This document shows positions 1-8,959 of a stretch of DNA of 27,911 bases, piece after piece. The stretch's first letter is position 1. Each line of letters starts with the position of its first letter. The notes below the pieces were generated by a model. That model did not search any database. It worked only from the letters and a program-made list of their open reading frames with translations, and was not told where the DNA came from. The translations under genes were made by a program, and so were the position numbers. Source of the stretch: JBEEJZ01 sp046046915. GTDB lineage: Bacteria > Pseudomonadota > Gammaproteobacteria > Burkholderiales > Burkholderiaceae_C. The stretch is taken from NCBI GenBank assembly GCA_046046915.1, contig JBJOIT010000036.1, positions 1-27,911 of the forward strand, given 5' to 3'.

Positions 1-58
1 GGGGACGCGTTATCGGCTTTTTGCCAGCCACCGCCCTGTCTCACCGGGGTAAGCGTGT

Positions 59-1522
59 TCAGGCCAGCTTCTTCATCAAAAGCGCATTCACCTGTCCTGG
101 GTTGGCCTTGCCCTTGCTGGCTTTCATGATGGGGCCGACCAGGCCGTTGAGGGCTTTGGCGTTGCCGGCCTTGAACTCTTCGACGTTCTTGGGGTTGGCG
201 GCCAGCACTTCGTCGATGATGGCTTCCAGGGCGCCGGTGTCGTTCATCTGCTTGAGACCTTTGGCCTCGATGAGGGCGTCAACATCGCCCGCATCGCTAC
301 CGGAGGGGCCTTCCTTGTTCCACAAGCCTTCAAACACCTGGCGTGCCGCGTTGTTGCTGATGGTGTTGTCGACGATGCGCTTGATCAGCGCGGCCAGCTG
401 GGCACTGCTGACGGGCAATGTGTCGAAGCTCACCTCGCCGGTGTTCAGGCGGCGCGAGATTTCACCCATGATCCAGTTGCTCGCCAGCTTGGCCTGGCCG
501 CAGGCTTGGGCGGTGGCCTCAAAGTAGGCGGCAACGGCCTTGCTTTGGGTCAGCTGGGTGGCGTCGTACTCTGGCAGGCCGTATTGGGCGACAAAGCGTG
601 CCGCCATCACGCGCGGCAGCTCGCTCATCTCGCTTTTCACTCGCTCCACCCATTCGGGGGCAATCACTAACGGCGGAAGATCTGGGTCAGGGAAGTACCG
701 GTAATCAGCTGCGTCTTCCTTGGTGCGCATGGCGCGGGTTTCGCCGGTGTCGGGGTTGAACAGCACGGTGGCCTGCTCTATGGTGTGGCCGTCTTCAATC
801 TGCTCGATTTGCCAGCGAATCTCGTAGTCGATGGCCTGCTGCATGAACTTGAAGCTGTTGAGGTTCTTGATCTCGCGGCGGGTGCCTAACGGCTGGCCTG
901 GCTTGCGCACCGACACATTGGCATCACAACGGAAGCTGCCTTCTTGCATATTGCCATCGCAAATGCCGATCCAGGTGACGATCTTATGCAGCTCCTTGGC
1001 GTAGGCCACGGCTTCTGCGCTGGAGCGCATGTCGGGCTCGGTCACGATCTCCAGCAGGGGGGTGCCGGCGCGGTTCAGGTCGATGCCACTTTGCCCAATA
1101 AAGTCTTCGTGCAGCGATTTGCCCGCGTCTTCCTCAAGGTGAGCCCGAACCAGGCGCACGCTCTTTTTTTCGTCTCCCAGATAGAACTCGACCGAGCCAC
1201 CCTGCACTACCGGGATCTCGAACTGGCTGATCTGGTAGCCCTTCGGCAGGTCGGGATAAAAGTAGTTTTTGCGCGCAAAAATGCTGCGCGGCGCGATGTG
1301 TGAGCCCACCGCCAGACCGAACTGGATGGCGCGCTCGACGGCGCCCTTGTTCATGACCGGCAGGGTGCCGGGAAGGGCCAGGTCCACGGCGCAGGCCTGG
1401 GTGTTGGGCTCGGCGCCAAAGGCGGTGGATGCGCGGCTGAAGATCTTGCTCTGGGTGGACAGCTGGCTGTGCGTTTCGAAGCCGATCACGACTTCATAGC
1501 CATGGATGAGGGGGGCGGTCAT
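59..1522 (-). CDS. gatB: Aspartyl/glutamyl-tRNA(Asn/Gln) amidotransferase subunit B
   Basis: GatB is the kinase and tRNA-binding subunit of the GatCAB complex, which converts Glu-tRNA(Gln) and/or Asp-tRNA(Asn) to the correctly charged tRNA. The protein is 487 residues, normal for the family. It begins with the typical YEVVIGFETHSQL motif and carries the conserved stretches CDGNMQEGSFRCDANVSVR and DYRYFPDPDLPPL. The C-terminal part (about residues 340-487) matches the YqeY-like tRNA-binding tail. The open frame extends 50 codons upstream into gatA, but the ATG at 1522 is chosen because the family signature starts there, an AGGGA lies about 8 bases upstream, and it falls 2 bases after the gatA stop, as expected for translational coupling. 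It is the last gene of gatC-gatA-gatB. The 58 bases beyond its stop show no recognisable gene. Confidence 0.97.
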   Translation of the reverse strand: MTAPLIHGYEVVIGFETHSQLSTQSKIFSRASTAFGAEPNTQACAVDLALPGTLPVMNKGAVERAIQFGLAVGSHIAPRSIFARKNYFYPDLPKGYQISQFEIPVVQGGSVEFYLGDEKKSVRLVRAHLEEDAGKSLHEDFIGQSGIDLNRAGTPLLEIVTEPDMRSSAEAVAYAKELHKIVTWIGICDGNMQEGSFRCDANVSVRKPGQPLGTRREIKNLNSFKFMQQAIDYEIRWQIEQIEDGHTIEQATVLFNPDTGETRAMRTKEDAADYRYFPDPDLPPLVIAPEWVERVKSEMSELPRVMAARFVAQYGLPEYDATQLTQSKAVAAYFEATAQACGQAKLASNWIMGEISRRLNTGEVSFDTLPVSSAQLAALIKRIVDNTISNNAARQVFEGLWNKEGPSGSDAGDVDALIEAKGLKQMNDTGALEAIIDEVLAANPKNVEEFKAGNAKALNGLVGPIMKASKGKANPGQVNALLMKKLA

Positions 1523-1524
1523 GG

Positions 1525-3018
1525 TCAGAGTCCCTGGGGCTTTTGGTGGTGAAAGTCGGTGGCTTGCTGAAAGCGGTGTGCTGCATTGAGCAAGCGCGAT
1601 TCGGCCAGGTAGTTGCCGATGAGCTGCAGGCCCACAGGCATGCTGCCTGCACCAAACCCGGCCGGTAGGCACATGCCAGGCAGACCCGCCAGCGAGGCGG
1701 GCAGCGTGTAGATGTCAGCCAAGTAGTTGGCGACCGGATCGTCTGATTTGTCGCCGATCTTCCAGGCCACGGTGGGCGCGGCCGGCCCGGCAATCACATC
1801 GCACTGGGTAAAGGCGCTCTGGAAGTCGTCGGCAATCATGCGGCGGATTTTTTGTGCCTGCAGATAGTAGGCATCGTAGTAGCCGTGGCTCAGAACGTAG
1901 GTGCCTATCATGATGCGCCGCTTGACTTCGTCACCAAAACCTTCGGCGCGGGTTTTCTTGTACATGTCCAGCAAATCGCCATAGTCCTTGGCCCGGTGGC
2001 CAAACTTCACGCCGTCAAAGCGGCTGAGGTTGGAGCTGGCCTCTGCCGGCGCAATGATGTAGTACACCGGTATCGACAACTCGGTGCGTGGCAGGCTGAT
2101 GGGCACCAGCTTGGCGCCTAGCTTTTCGTATTCGCGCAGCGCAGCGTCGATGGTGGCCCGCACATCGCTGGCCAGGCCATCGCCAAAAAATTCGGTAGGA
2201 ATGCCAATGCGCAAACCTTCAATGCCTTCGTTGAGTGACCGGCTGAAGTCCTCGGCGGGTGCGTCCAGCGAGGTGGAGTCCCGGTCAGGGTCGGGGCCGC
2301 ACATGTGGCTCAGCAGCAGGGCGCAGTCTTCAGCGGTACGTGCCATGGGGCCAGCCTGATCCAGGCTGGAGGCAAAAGCGATCATGCCGTAGCGCGATGC
2401 GCGGCCATAGGTAGGTTTGATGCCGGTGATGCCGCAAAACGAGGCGGGTTGGCGGATAGAGCCGCCGGTGTCGGTGCCAGTGGCTGCAGGTGCCAGGCGC
2501 GCTGCCACAGCGGCGGCGCTGCCACCGGACGAGCCACCGGGGACATGTGCCACATTCCAGGGGTTTTGAACTGCGCTGGGGGCGCTGTGGCCGACGGGGG
2601 GCACAGCAGAGTTCTCGTTGGCCGAGCCCATGGCGAATTCGTCGCAGTTGACCTTACCCAAGGTCACGGCGCCTTGGTCGGCCAGTTTGCTGACCACCGT
2701 GGCGTCAAAGGGCGAGCGGTAGTTGCTGAGCATGCGCGAGCCGGCCGTGCTCACAAAATCGCGGGTGACAAAGATGTCCTTGTGCGCAAGCGGCACGCCT
2801 TCCAGTGCGCCGGCCATGCCTTGGGCCAGCCGGGCATCGGCCGCGCGGGCCTGCGCCAGGGTGACATCGGCGTCGATAGCGACAAAAGCACCCAGGTGCT
2901 GATGCGCATGCGCGCGGTTCAGAAAATGCTGTGCGGTCTCAACGGCCGACACGTGTTTGTCGCGCAACTGTTGGGCCAGTTGCACCAATGTCAGGTTATG
3001 CAGATCGGTTTGACTCAT
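1525..3018 (-). CDS. gatA: Aspartyl/glutamyl-tRNA(Asn/Gln) amidotransferase subunit A
   Basis: GatA is the glutaminase/amidase subunit of GatCAB; it releases ammonia from glutamine and channels it to GatB. The 497-residue protein has the complete amidase-signature catalytic triad: Lys80 in GVPLAHKD, the cis-serine Ser163 in GGSSGGSAAA, and the nucleophile Ser187 in GTDTGGSIRQP. The 24-residue spacing of the two serines agrees with characterised GatA proteins. The start codon overlaps the gatC stop by 4 bases (ATGA), which indicates coupled translation. gatB follows 2 bases after the stop. Nothing is missing or unusual. Confidence 0.97.
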   Translation of the reverse strand: MSQTDLHNLTLVQLAQQLRDKHVSAVETAQHFLNRAHAHQHLGAFVAIDADVTLAQARAADARLAQGMAGALEGVPLAHKDIFVTRDFVSTAGSRMLSNYRSPFDATVVSKLADQGAVTLGKVNCDEFAMGSANENSAVPPVGHSAPSAVQNPWNVAHVPGGSSGGSAAAVAARLAPAATGTDTGGSIRQPASFCGITGIKPTYGRASRYGMIAFASSLDQAGPMARTAEDCALLLSHMCGPDPDRDSTSLDAPAEDFSRSLNEGIEGLRIGIPTEFFGDGLASDVRATIDAALREYEKLGAKLVPISLPRTELSIPVYYIIAPAEASSNLSRFDGVKFGHRAKDYGDLLDMYKKTRAEGFGDEVKRRIMIGTYVLSHGYYDAYYLQAQKIRRMIADDFQSAFTQCDVIAGPAAPTVAWKIGDKSDDPVANYLADIYTLPASLAGLPGMCLPAGFGAGSMPVGLQLIGNYLAESRLLNAAHRFQQATDFHHQKPQGL

Positions 3019-3317
3019 GATTCGATGACCTTGGGAACCAAAAAGAGGCCGCGTTCGACGGCCGGGGCACTGCGCTGGTTGGCTTCACGCTGATTGGTCT
3101 CCAGCACCACGTCATCGCGCAGACGCAGGGCGATGTCTTGCACCGTGGCCACCGGGTGTGCCAGAGGCTCGATGCCGCTGGTGTCAACGGCGCGCATTTT
3201 TTCAACAATGTCAAAAAAGCCGTTGAGCTGGGCTAGCAGGCGATCACTCTCGGCGGGCTGCAATTCCAGCCGGGCGAGGTTGGCGATTCGTGAGATGTCG
3301 GAAGTGGTCAGTGACAT
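3015..3317 (-). CDS. gatC: Aspartyl/glutamyl-tRNA(Asn/Gln) amidotransferase subunit C
   Basis: GatC is the small belt subunit that wraps around the GatA-GatB interface and stabilises the complex. The 100-residue length is right for the family, and the N-terminal pattern (ISRIANLARLEL) and central ANGLE-like segment QLNGFFDIVEKMRAVDTSGIEP are characteristic. It is the first gene of the gatCAB operon and overlaps gatA by 4 bases. It is transcribed divergently from mreB, with a 211-base spacer between the two starts. This neighbourhood is common in Burkholderiales. Confidence 0.95.
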   Translation of the reverse strand: MSLTTSDISRIANLARLELQPAESDRLLAQLNGFFDIVEKMRAVDTSGIEPLAHPVATVQDIALRLRDDVVLETNQREANQRSAPAVERGLFLVPKVIES

Positions 3318-3406
3318 GGCGTCAATGGGAATAAAGTGAGTTGAAACCGGGTGTAAGACGCGCCTGGTCAGGGGTACAGAAACCGGCTTTTTACAGTCGA
3401 TAGGGT

Positions 3407-3437
3407 ATTATCCCGCCTTTGGTTTGCCCGCTGTCAA
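3407..3437 (-). promoter_or_regulatory. Tentative sigma-70 promoter for gatCAB
   Basis: In the gatC-mreB spacer the minus strand reads TTGACA (3437 to 3432), a perfect -35 consensus, followed by GATAAT (3412 to 3407) as a -10. The 19-base spacing is longer than the ideal 17, so this is a candidate only. It would start the gatC transcript near 3400, giving a leader of about 80 bases. I found no comparably clear promoter for mreB on the plus strand in this spacer. Confidence 0.35.
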
Positions 3438-3528
3438 AACGCAGATTCTGTGGCTAAAACCGGTACTTTTGACCTGATAAATGGGCGATGTGTGGCCGAA
3501 GCGCCCGTCATGCCCGAGAGGAATTTCA

Positions 3529-4572
3529 ATGTTTGGAGCTTTTCGTCAGTATTTTTCCACTGACCTGGCGATCGACCTGGGCACCGCCAACACCCTGATT
3601 TTTGTCCGTGACAAGGGTCTGGTGCTTGATGAACCTTCTGTTGTCGCCATTCGCCACGAAGGTGGCCCCCAAGGCAAAAAGACGATACAGGCCGTGGGCA
3701 AAGAGGCCAAGGCCATGTTGGGCAAGGTGCCTGGCAACATCGAAGCCATTCGCCCCATGAAAGACGGCGTGATTGCCGACTTCACGGTGACCGAGCAGAT
3801 GCTCAAGCAGTTCATCAAGATGGTGCACCCGCGTGGCATGTTCCGTCCTAGCCCGCGCATCATCATTTGCGTGCCTTGCGGCTCCACCCAGGTCGAGCGT
3901 CGCGCCATTCGTGAGTCTGCGTTGGGTGCTGGTGCTTCCGAGGTGTACCTGATTGAAGAGCCCATGGCCGCGGCCATCGGTGCCGGTTTGCCCGTGAGCG
4001 AAGCCAGCGGCTCCATGGTGGTGGACATCGGTGGCGGTACCACTGAGGTGGGCGTTATCTCTTTGGGCGGTATGGTCTACAAAGGCAGCGTGCGCGTGGG
4101 TGGCGACAAGTTTGACGAAGCCATCATCAACTACATTCGCCGCAATTACGGCATGCTGATTGGCGAGCCCACCGCAGAAGCCATCAAGAAGAAGATTGGT
4201 TCTGCTTTCCCTGGCTCTGAGGTCAAGGAAATGGAAGTTCGTGGCCGCAACCTGAGCGAGGGCGTGCCACGCAGCTTCACCATCTCCAGCAACGAGATTC
4301 TGGAAGCCCTGACCGACCCCATTAACAACATCGTGTCGGCGGTGAAAAACGCGCTCGAGCAAACCCCGCCCGAACTGGGTGCCGACATTGCCGATCGCGG
4401 CATGATGTTGACCGGTGGCGGCGCCTTGCTGCGTGACCTGGACCGCTTGCTGGCCGAAGAAACCGGTCTGCCGGTGCTGGTGGCCGAAGACCCGCTCACC
4501 TGCGTGGTCCGTGGCTGCGGTATGGCCCTGGAGCGCATGGACCGCCTGGGCAGCATCTTCACTTCAGAATAA
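3529..4572 (+). CDS. mreB: Rod shape-determining protein MreB (bacterial actin)
   Basis: MreB polymerises on the inner membrane and guides the elongation machinery. The 347-residue protein shows the actin-fold nucleotide motifs in order: phosphate-1 AIDLGTANT near residue 14, phosphate-2 VDIGGGTTEVGV, and the adenosine motif LTGGGALLRDLD near the C-terminus. The frame is open from 3481, but the ATG at 3529 gives the family's exact N-terminus (MFGAFRQYFSTDLAIDLG) and length, and it has AGAGGA about 6 bases upstream. It is the first gene of mreB-mreC-mreD-mrdA; mreC follows after 76 bases. Confidence 0.97.
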   Translation: MFGAFRQYFSTDLAIDLGTANTLIFVRDKGLVLDEPSVVAIRHEGGPQGKKTIQAVGKEAKAMLGKVPGNIEAIRPMKDGVIADFTVTEQMLKQFIKMVHPRGMFRPSPRIIICVPCGSTQVERRAIRESALGAGASEVYLIEEPMAAAIGAGLPVSEASGSMVVDIGGGTTEVGVISLGGMVYKGSVRVGGDKFDEAIINYIRRNYGMLIGEPTAEAIKKKIGSAFPGSEVKEMEVRGRNLSEGVPRSFTISSNEILEALTDPINNIVSAVKNALEQTPPELGADIADRGMMLTGGGALLRDLDRLLAEETGLPVLVAEDPLTCVVRGCGMALERMDRLGSIFTSE

Positions 4573-4648
4573 GCAGCACCGCTGGTTGGCCGGGCTTGGG
4601 TTTGACGACTGAAGCCAGCCGCTAGCGCCCTTTCACGCGACCACCGGT

Positions 4649-5569
4649 ATGCCTCTCGGCACACTCGATAGATCTCCCCCGCCCTTTTTTCGGCAGGGCC
4701 CATCGGCCCTGTCCAAACTGGTGGTGTGTGGTGCGCTGGCCTTGTTTTTGATGGTTGCCGATACGCGGCTGCAAGTCGGCAAGCCCGTACGCATGGCGGT
4801 GGCTACGGCCCTGTATCCCCTGCAATGGGCGCTGATGCAGCCTCTGTCTGCTCTGAGCCGAGTCGGAGACTACTTCAGCAGCCTGACCACAGCACAAACC
4901 CAATTGCAGGTCGCTGACGCTCGTATGGCGCAGCAAGCTTTGCAAGCCGGCCAAGCGGATCAGCTTCGCCTTGAAAACGCACAACTGCGTCAATTGCTGG
5001 CGCTGCGCGAGCGCATCACTGTGCCCGGCAAGGCGGCACAGGTGATGTACGACGCAGCAGACCCCTACACCCGCAAGGTCATCATTGATCGCGGGCTGGT
5101 GCATCAGGTGGCTGCTGGTTCACCCGTTATTGATGCCTTTGGCGTGCTGGGCCAGGTCACCCGCACATTTGCCTCGACCAGCGAGGTGACGTTGGTCACT
5201 GACGGTGATCAGGCCATTCCAGTGCTCAACACCCGTACCGGCTTGCGGGGTGTGGCCTTTGGCGACGCAGGTCCAAACGTGGGCGCGTTGGAGTTGCGCT
5301 TCATGGCTGCCAATGCAGACGTACAAGAGGGCGATGTGCTGTCTACCAGCGGCGTGGATGGTGTTTACCCACCTGGCCTGCCTGTGGCGCGTGTGAGCAA
5401 GGTGGAGCGCAGGGCCGATTCGGTCTTTGCACGGATTTATTGCGAACCGCTGGCGAGGACGTCCGGCACCTTGCATGTGATGGTGTTGGCGCCTGTGTCT
5501 GAACAGATCGAGCCTCGTCCGGCTGCAGAAGTACCGATGCAAGCACCCAAAAAAGGAGCCAAGAAATGA
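4649..5569 (+). CDS. mreC: Rod shape-determining protein MreC
   Basis: MreC is a periplasmic, inner-membrane-anchored scaffold that links MreB to PBP2 and activates elongasome synthesis. In this 306-residue protein I see a short cytoplasmic N-terminus, one membrane segment (about residues 22-38), a coiled-coil-like region (about 80-125, with LRLENAQLRQLLALRE), then the MreC beta-barrel domain with the typical GVLGQVTRTFASTSEVTLVTD and GDVLSTSGVDGVYPPGLPVARV stretches. The tail is lysine-rich. There is no clear ribosome binding site; the ATG at 4649 is chosen by resemblance of the N-terminus to family members. The stop overlaps the mreD start by 4 bases (ATGA). Confidence 0.95.
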   Translation: MPLGTLDRSPPPFFRQGPSALSKLVVCGALALFLMVADTRLQVGKPVRMAVATALYPLQWALMQPLSALSRVGDYFSSLTTAQTQLQVADARMAQQALQAGQADQLRLENAQLRQLLALRERITVPGKAAQVMYDAADPYTRKVIIDRGLVHQVAAGSPVIDAFGVLGQVTRTFASTSEVTLVTDGDQAIPVLNTRTGLRGVAFGDAGPNVGALELRFMAANADVQEGDVLSTSGVDGVYPPGLPVARVSKVERRADSVFARIYCEPLARTSGTLHVMVLAPVSEQIEPRPAAEVPMQAPKKGAKK

Positions 5570-6099
5570 TCATGGCCCGTGGTCAGCAGCAATTGCTGTT
5601 GCCAGCCAAGCCGCTGTTCATCTGGGGCTCTTTGTTGCTGGCCCTGGCAGCAAACTTGACTCAAAACATGGGTTTGTGGGGGCGTGCGTCCTGGGTGCCC
5701 GATCTGCTGGCCGTGGTGGTGGTCTTTTGGAGCATTCACCAGCCAAGGCGGGTGGGTATTGGCGTTTCCTTTTTGCTGGGCCTGTGCATGGACGTGCACC
5801 AATCTGCTCTGCTGGGGCAGAACGCTCTGGCTTACACGGTGTTGAGCTTTTTTGCCATCACCATTCATCGGCGCTTGTTGTGGTTTTCGGTGCCTTCACA
5901 GTCTGTGCATGTGCTGCCCCTGTTTGCTGCAGCACACCTTGTCGAGCTGATTGTGCGCATGGCCACGGGTGGCACGTTTCCAGGTTGGCCACTGTTTTTG
6001 GCACCTGTGCTGGAGGCGTTGCTGTGGCCTGTGGTCTCGGTCCTGCTACTGGCCCCGCAAAAAATGGCGCCAGACCCTGATGCCAACCGGCCCCTTTGA
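5566..6099 (+). CDS. mreD: Rod shape-determining protein MreD
   Basis: MreD is a small multi-spanning inner-membrane protein of the elongasome. The 177-residue sequence is strongly hydrophobic with about five membrane segments, and contains the family-like pattern PDLLAVVVVFWSIHQPRRVGIGVSFLLGLCMDV. Its start overlaps the mreC stop (ATGA), implying translational coupling. A second in-frame ATG six bases later (5572) is also possible. The position between mreC and mrdA supports the assignment, since MreD sequence itself is weakly conserved. Confidence 0.92.
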   Translation: MIMARGQQQLLLPAKPLFIWGSLLLALAANLTQNMGLWGRASWVPDLLAVVVVFWSIHQPRRVGIGVSFLLGLCMDVHQSALLGQNALAYTVLSFFAITIHRRLLWFSVPSQSVHVLPLFAAAHLVELIVRMATGGTFPGWPLFLAPVLEALLWPVVSVLLLAPQKMAPDPDANRPL

Positions 6100-6160
6100 A
6101 ATTCCGAGGCCGAACGTCGATGCTGCTGACTTGCGTTGATTTGCTGCCAGGTGGCTCGCC

Positions 6161-8161
6161 ATGACCGAGCTGCGCAATGTGGTGGCCGATCTGGACCGCT
6201 TTCGTACGCGTGTACTGGTGGCCAGTGCGGTGGTGGTCCTGTGCTTTGGCCTGCTCGCAGCCCGGCTTTTGGTGCTGCAGGTGCTGCGCCACGACGAGTT
6301 GCTGGAGCGGGCCGAAAACAACCGCACAGCCATTGTTCCCGTGGTGCCCAACAGGGGTTTGATCCTGGACCGAAATGGCGTCGTGCTGGCGTCGAATTAC
6401 TCGGCCTACACGCTGGAAATCACGCCCGCCAAGGTGGCCTCGCTGGAAGATACCTTGCAGGCGCTTTCGCAGGTGGTGGAGATCACGCCACGCGACCGTC
6501 GTCGCTTTCGCAAATTGCAAGATGAGTCCAAAAGCTTCGAGTCGCTGCCGATACGCACACGCTTGAGCGATGTGGAAGTGGCGCGCTTTGCAGCGCAGCG
6601 CTTTCGTTTTCCGGGCGTGGAGATCAAAGCCCGCCTGTTTCGCAATTACCCCTACGGCGAGCTGGGCAGCCACCTGATTGGCTACATCGGTCGCATCAAC
6701 AAGACCGAGAAGGAACGCATCGAGGACTCGGAGGATGCTGACAACTATCGTGGCACCGAATACATTGGCAAGCTGGGGGTGGAGCAAAGCTACGAGGCGC
6801 AGCTGCACGGCATCACTGGGGTGGATTCGGTCGAAACCTCGGCAGGTGGTCGGGCGGTGCGCAAGCTGCGCAGCAGCCCCTCCACACCGGGCAACACGGT
6901 GGTGCTGTCGATCGACATCAAGCTGCAAAAACTCATCGAGGACATGTACGGGGAGCGCCGTGGTGCCCTGGTGGCGCTGGACCCCAAAACCGGCGAGGTG
7001 CTGGCCTTTGTGAGCAAGCCGACCTTTGATCCCAATCTATTTGTGGAAGGCATCGACGCCGAAAACTGGCAGATGCTGAATGAGTCGATCAACAAGCCCT
7101 TGCTGAACCGTGCCCTGCGGGGCACCTATCCACCGGGCTCCACCTACAAGCCCTTCATGGCGATGGCGGCACTGCAAACCGGCACCCGGTCGCCCACGGC
7201 CACCATCAATGACCCTGGCTTTTACATGTTTGGTGGCCATCGTTTTGGCAGCCCTGAAAACGAGCGTGGCGGCATCATGGACATGAACCGTGCCATCGTG
7301 GAGTCCAGCAACGTGTACTTCTACTCCCTGGCCAATGAGCTGGGCGTGGATGTCATGCACGACTTCATGAAACCGCTGGGTTTTGGCCAATTTTCGGGCA
7401 TCGACATCCACGGCGAGGTGCGGGGTGTGTTGCCCAGTCAGGCCTGGAAGCGTGGCTATTTCAAGCGCCCCGATCAACAAAAATGGTACGCAGGCGAGAC
7501 GATCTCTTTGGGTATCGGCCAGGGCTATAACAGCTTCACCATGCTGCAGCTGGCGCTGGCAACCGCCACGTTGGCCAACAACGGCATCAAGCACAAGCCC
7601 CATCTGGTGACCGCCACCATTGATGCTTCGACCCGAACCAAGGTGCCTGTTGATCTGGAGCCGCCCCAAGACCTGGGCTTCAAGCCCGAGCATCTGGAAG
7701 TCATACGCAAGGCGCTGGTGGGCGTGACGCAGCAAGGCACTTCCACACGGGTTTTTGCCGGGGCCGCTTACCTCAGCGGCGGAAAGACGGGTACTGCCCA
7801 AGCGGTGAGCATGGGCCAGCGAGACAAGTACAACGCGGCCCGCATGGAAGAACACCAGCGCGATCACTCGCTCTACATGGCCCTGGCGCCCGCAGAAGAC
7901 CCGCGTATTGCATTGGCGGCGATTGTGGAAAACGCTGGTTTTGGCTCTGCCCACGCTGCGCCCATTGCTCGTCGGGTGTTTGATTACTGGTTGCTGGGGC
8001 AATACCCTAACGCAGAAGACATGCAGGCGGTGCAAAAAGGTCTGGCGGCCGCGCCCATTGGCAAGCCTTTGCTGGCCGCAGAACTGCCATGGCCACCGGT
8101 TGCTGCAGGTGCTGAAGCGCAGGCCAAGTCCTCTGCTTCAGTAACAGACCGCGCGCGCTAA
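6161..8161 (+). CDS. mrdA: Penicillin-binding protein 2, peptidoglycan D,D-transpeptidase
   Basis: PBP2 cross-links peptidoglycan during lateral wall growth. The 666-residue protein has a short cytoplasmic tail, a single membrane anchor (about residues 18-42), a PBP dimerisation (pedestal) domain and a C-terminal transpeptidase domain. The active-site motifs are intact: SxxK at 327-330 (STYK, with Ser327 the acylated residue), SSN at 382-384, and KTG at 542-544 in GGKTGTAQ. An AGGTGG lies about 9 bases before the ATG. It is the fourth gene of the mre cluster. Its stop overlaps, tail to tail by 4 bases, the stop of the TSUP gene on the other strand, so rodA, which commonly follows mrdA, is not next to it here. 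Confidence 0.96.
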   Translation: MTELRNVVADLDRFRTRVLVASAVVVLCFGLLAARLLVLQVLRHDELLERAENNRTAIVPVVPNRGLILDRNGVVLASNYSAYTLEITPAKVASLEDTLQALSQVVEITPRDRRRFRKLQDESKSFESLPIRTRLSDVEVARFAAQRFRFPGVEIKARLFRNYPYGELGSHLIGYIGRINKTEKERIEDSEDADNYRGTEYIGKLGVEQSYEAQLHGITGVDSVETSAGGRAVRKLRSSPSTPGNTVVLSIDIKLQKLIEDMYGERRGALVALDPKTGEVLAFVSKPTFDPNLFVEGIDAENWQMLNESINKPLLNRALRGTYPPGSTYKPFMAMAALQTGTRSPTATINDPGFYMFGGHRFGSPENERGGIMDMNRAIVESSNVYFYSLANELGVDVMHDFMKPLGFGQFSGIDIHGEVRGVLPSQAWKRGYFKRPDQQKWYAGETISLGIGQGYNSFTMLQLALATATLANNGIKHKPHLVTATIDASTRTKVPVDLEPPQDLGFKPEHLEVIRKALVGVTQQGTSTRVFAGAAYLSGGKTGTAQAVSMGQRDKYNAARMEEHQRDHSLYMALAPAEDPRIALAAIVENAGFGSAHAAPIARRVFDYWLLGQYPNAEDMQAVQKGLAAAPIGKPLLAAELPWPPVAAGAEAQAKSSASVTDRAR

Positions 8162-8916
8162 CGCAAAAAGGCGTCGTAGCTGGTCTTGAGGATCAGCGCG
8201 CTGACAACGCCGATGAACACACCTCTGACAAAGCCGGCACCGTGCTTCAACGCAAGCCGGGTTCCCGCATAACTGCCCGCCACATTGGCCACCGCCATGG
8301 TCAGCGCCAAGGGCCACCAGACGTGGCCCTTCCAGCCGAACAGGATGAGGGCCGCCAGATTGGTCGTCATGTTGAGCAGCTTGGCCGATGCTGATGCGTT
8401 GAGAAAGTCGTAGCCCAACACGCGTACAAACAAAAATACGAAGAAGCTGCCCGTGCCGGGGCCAAAGAAGCCATCATAAAAACCGATGAGCGCGCCTATG
8501 GCGCAAGCGGCTACCAGCTCGGCATTGGGGCCAAAGCGTGGTGTGTGGTGGCGCCCGAGTTCCTTTTTGGCAAGTGTGTAGGCCAGGATCATCAGCAGCA
8601 CCAAGGGCAATGCTTTGCGTAAAAACTCTGGCGAAACCAGGGTGAGTGTCCAGGCGCCTGCGAAAGATGCGATAAAACCCGAGGCCGCGGCTGGCAGCAG
8701 GATGGACCAGCGCATGGTGACTTGCCGGCTGTACTGGCGCGTGGCCAAGGCAGTGCCCCAAACAGAGGCGCCCTTGTTGCTGCCCAGCAGGGTGGCTGGT
8801 GCCGTACCGGGGAAGGCTGCGAACAGGGCGGGGACCAGGATCAGCCCCCCGCCACCCACAATGGCATCGACAAAGCCAGCCATCAGGGAAGCCAGCGTGA
8901 CAAAGAGCCACTCCAT
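8158..8916 (-). CDS. TSUP-family (TauE/SafE) membrane transporter, YfcA-like
   Basis: This is a 252-residue integral membrane protein of the TSUP superfamily, whose members are linked to export of sulfite, organosulfonates or other anions; the substrate cannot be told here. It has about eight hydrophobic segments arranged as two repeats. The repeats carry the family glycine-rich motifs: AGFVDAIVGGGGLILVPAL near residue 15 and IGFYDGFFGPGTGSF near 140. The frame could start at a TTG at 8925, but the ATG at 8916 is preferred because GAGG lies 10 bases upstream of it and almost touches the TTG. It is convergent with mrdA (4-base overlap of the ends). The gene upstream on the same strand is a GMC oxidoreductase, but a terminator lies between them. 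Confidence 0.88.
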   Translation of the reverse strand: MEWLFVTLASLMAGFVDAIVGGGGLILVPALFAAFPGTAPATLLGSNKGASVWGTALATRQYSRQVTMRWSILLPAAASGFIASFAGAWTLTLVSPEFLRKALPLVLLMILAYTLAKKELGRHHTPRFGPNAELVAACAIGALIGFYDGFFGPGTGSFFVFLFVRVLGYDFLNASASAKLLNMTTNLAALILFGWKGHVWWPLALTMAVANVAGSYAGTRLALKHGAGFVRGVFIGVVSALILKTSYDAFLR

Positions 8917-8959
8917 AGATTGCAAGCCTCAAAAATGTAGATGTCGAGTGTGTCGACCA

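Noticed and set aside
1..58. Possible start of another minus-strand gene beyond gatB
   Set aside because: A GTG-initiated frame runs to the window edge, but only about 14 codons are visible and there is no ribosome binding site or recognisable sequence.
3390..3411. TTTACA and TATTAT as a plus-strand promoter for mreB
   Set aside because: The boxes are only 10 bases apart, far too close for a sigma-70 promoter.
5858..8035. Long antisense frames (356 and 332 codons) across mreD and mrdA
   Set aside because: They overlap genes with intact motifs, are rich in His, Gln and Arg as expected for reversed GC-rich coding DNA, and match no family I know.
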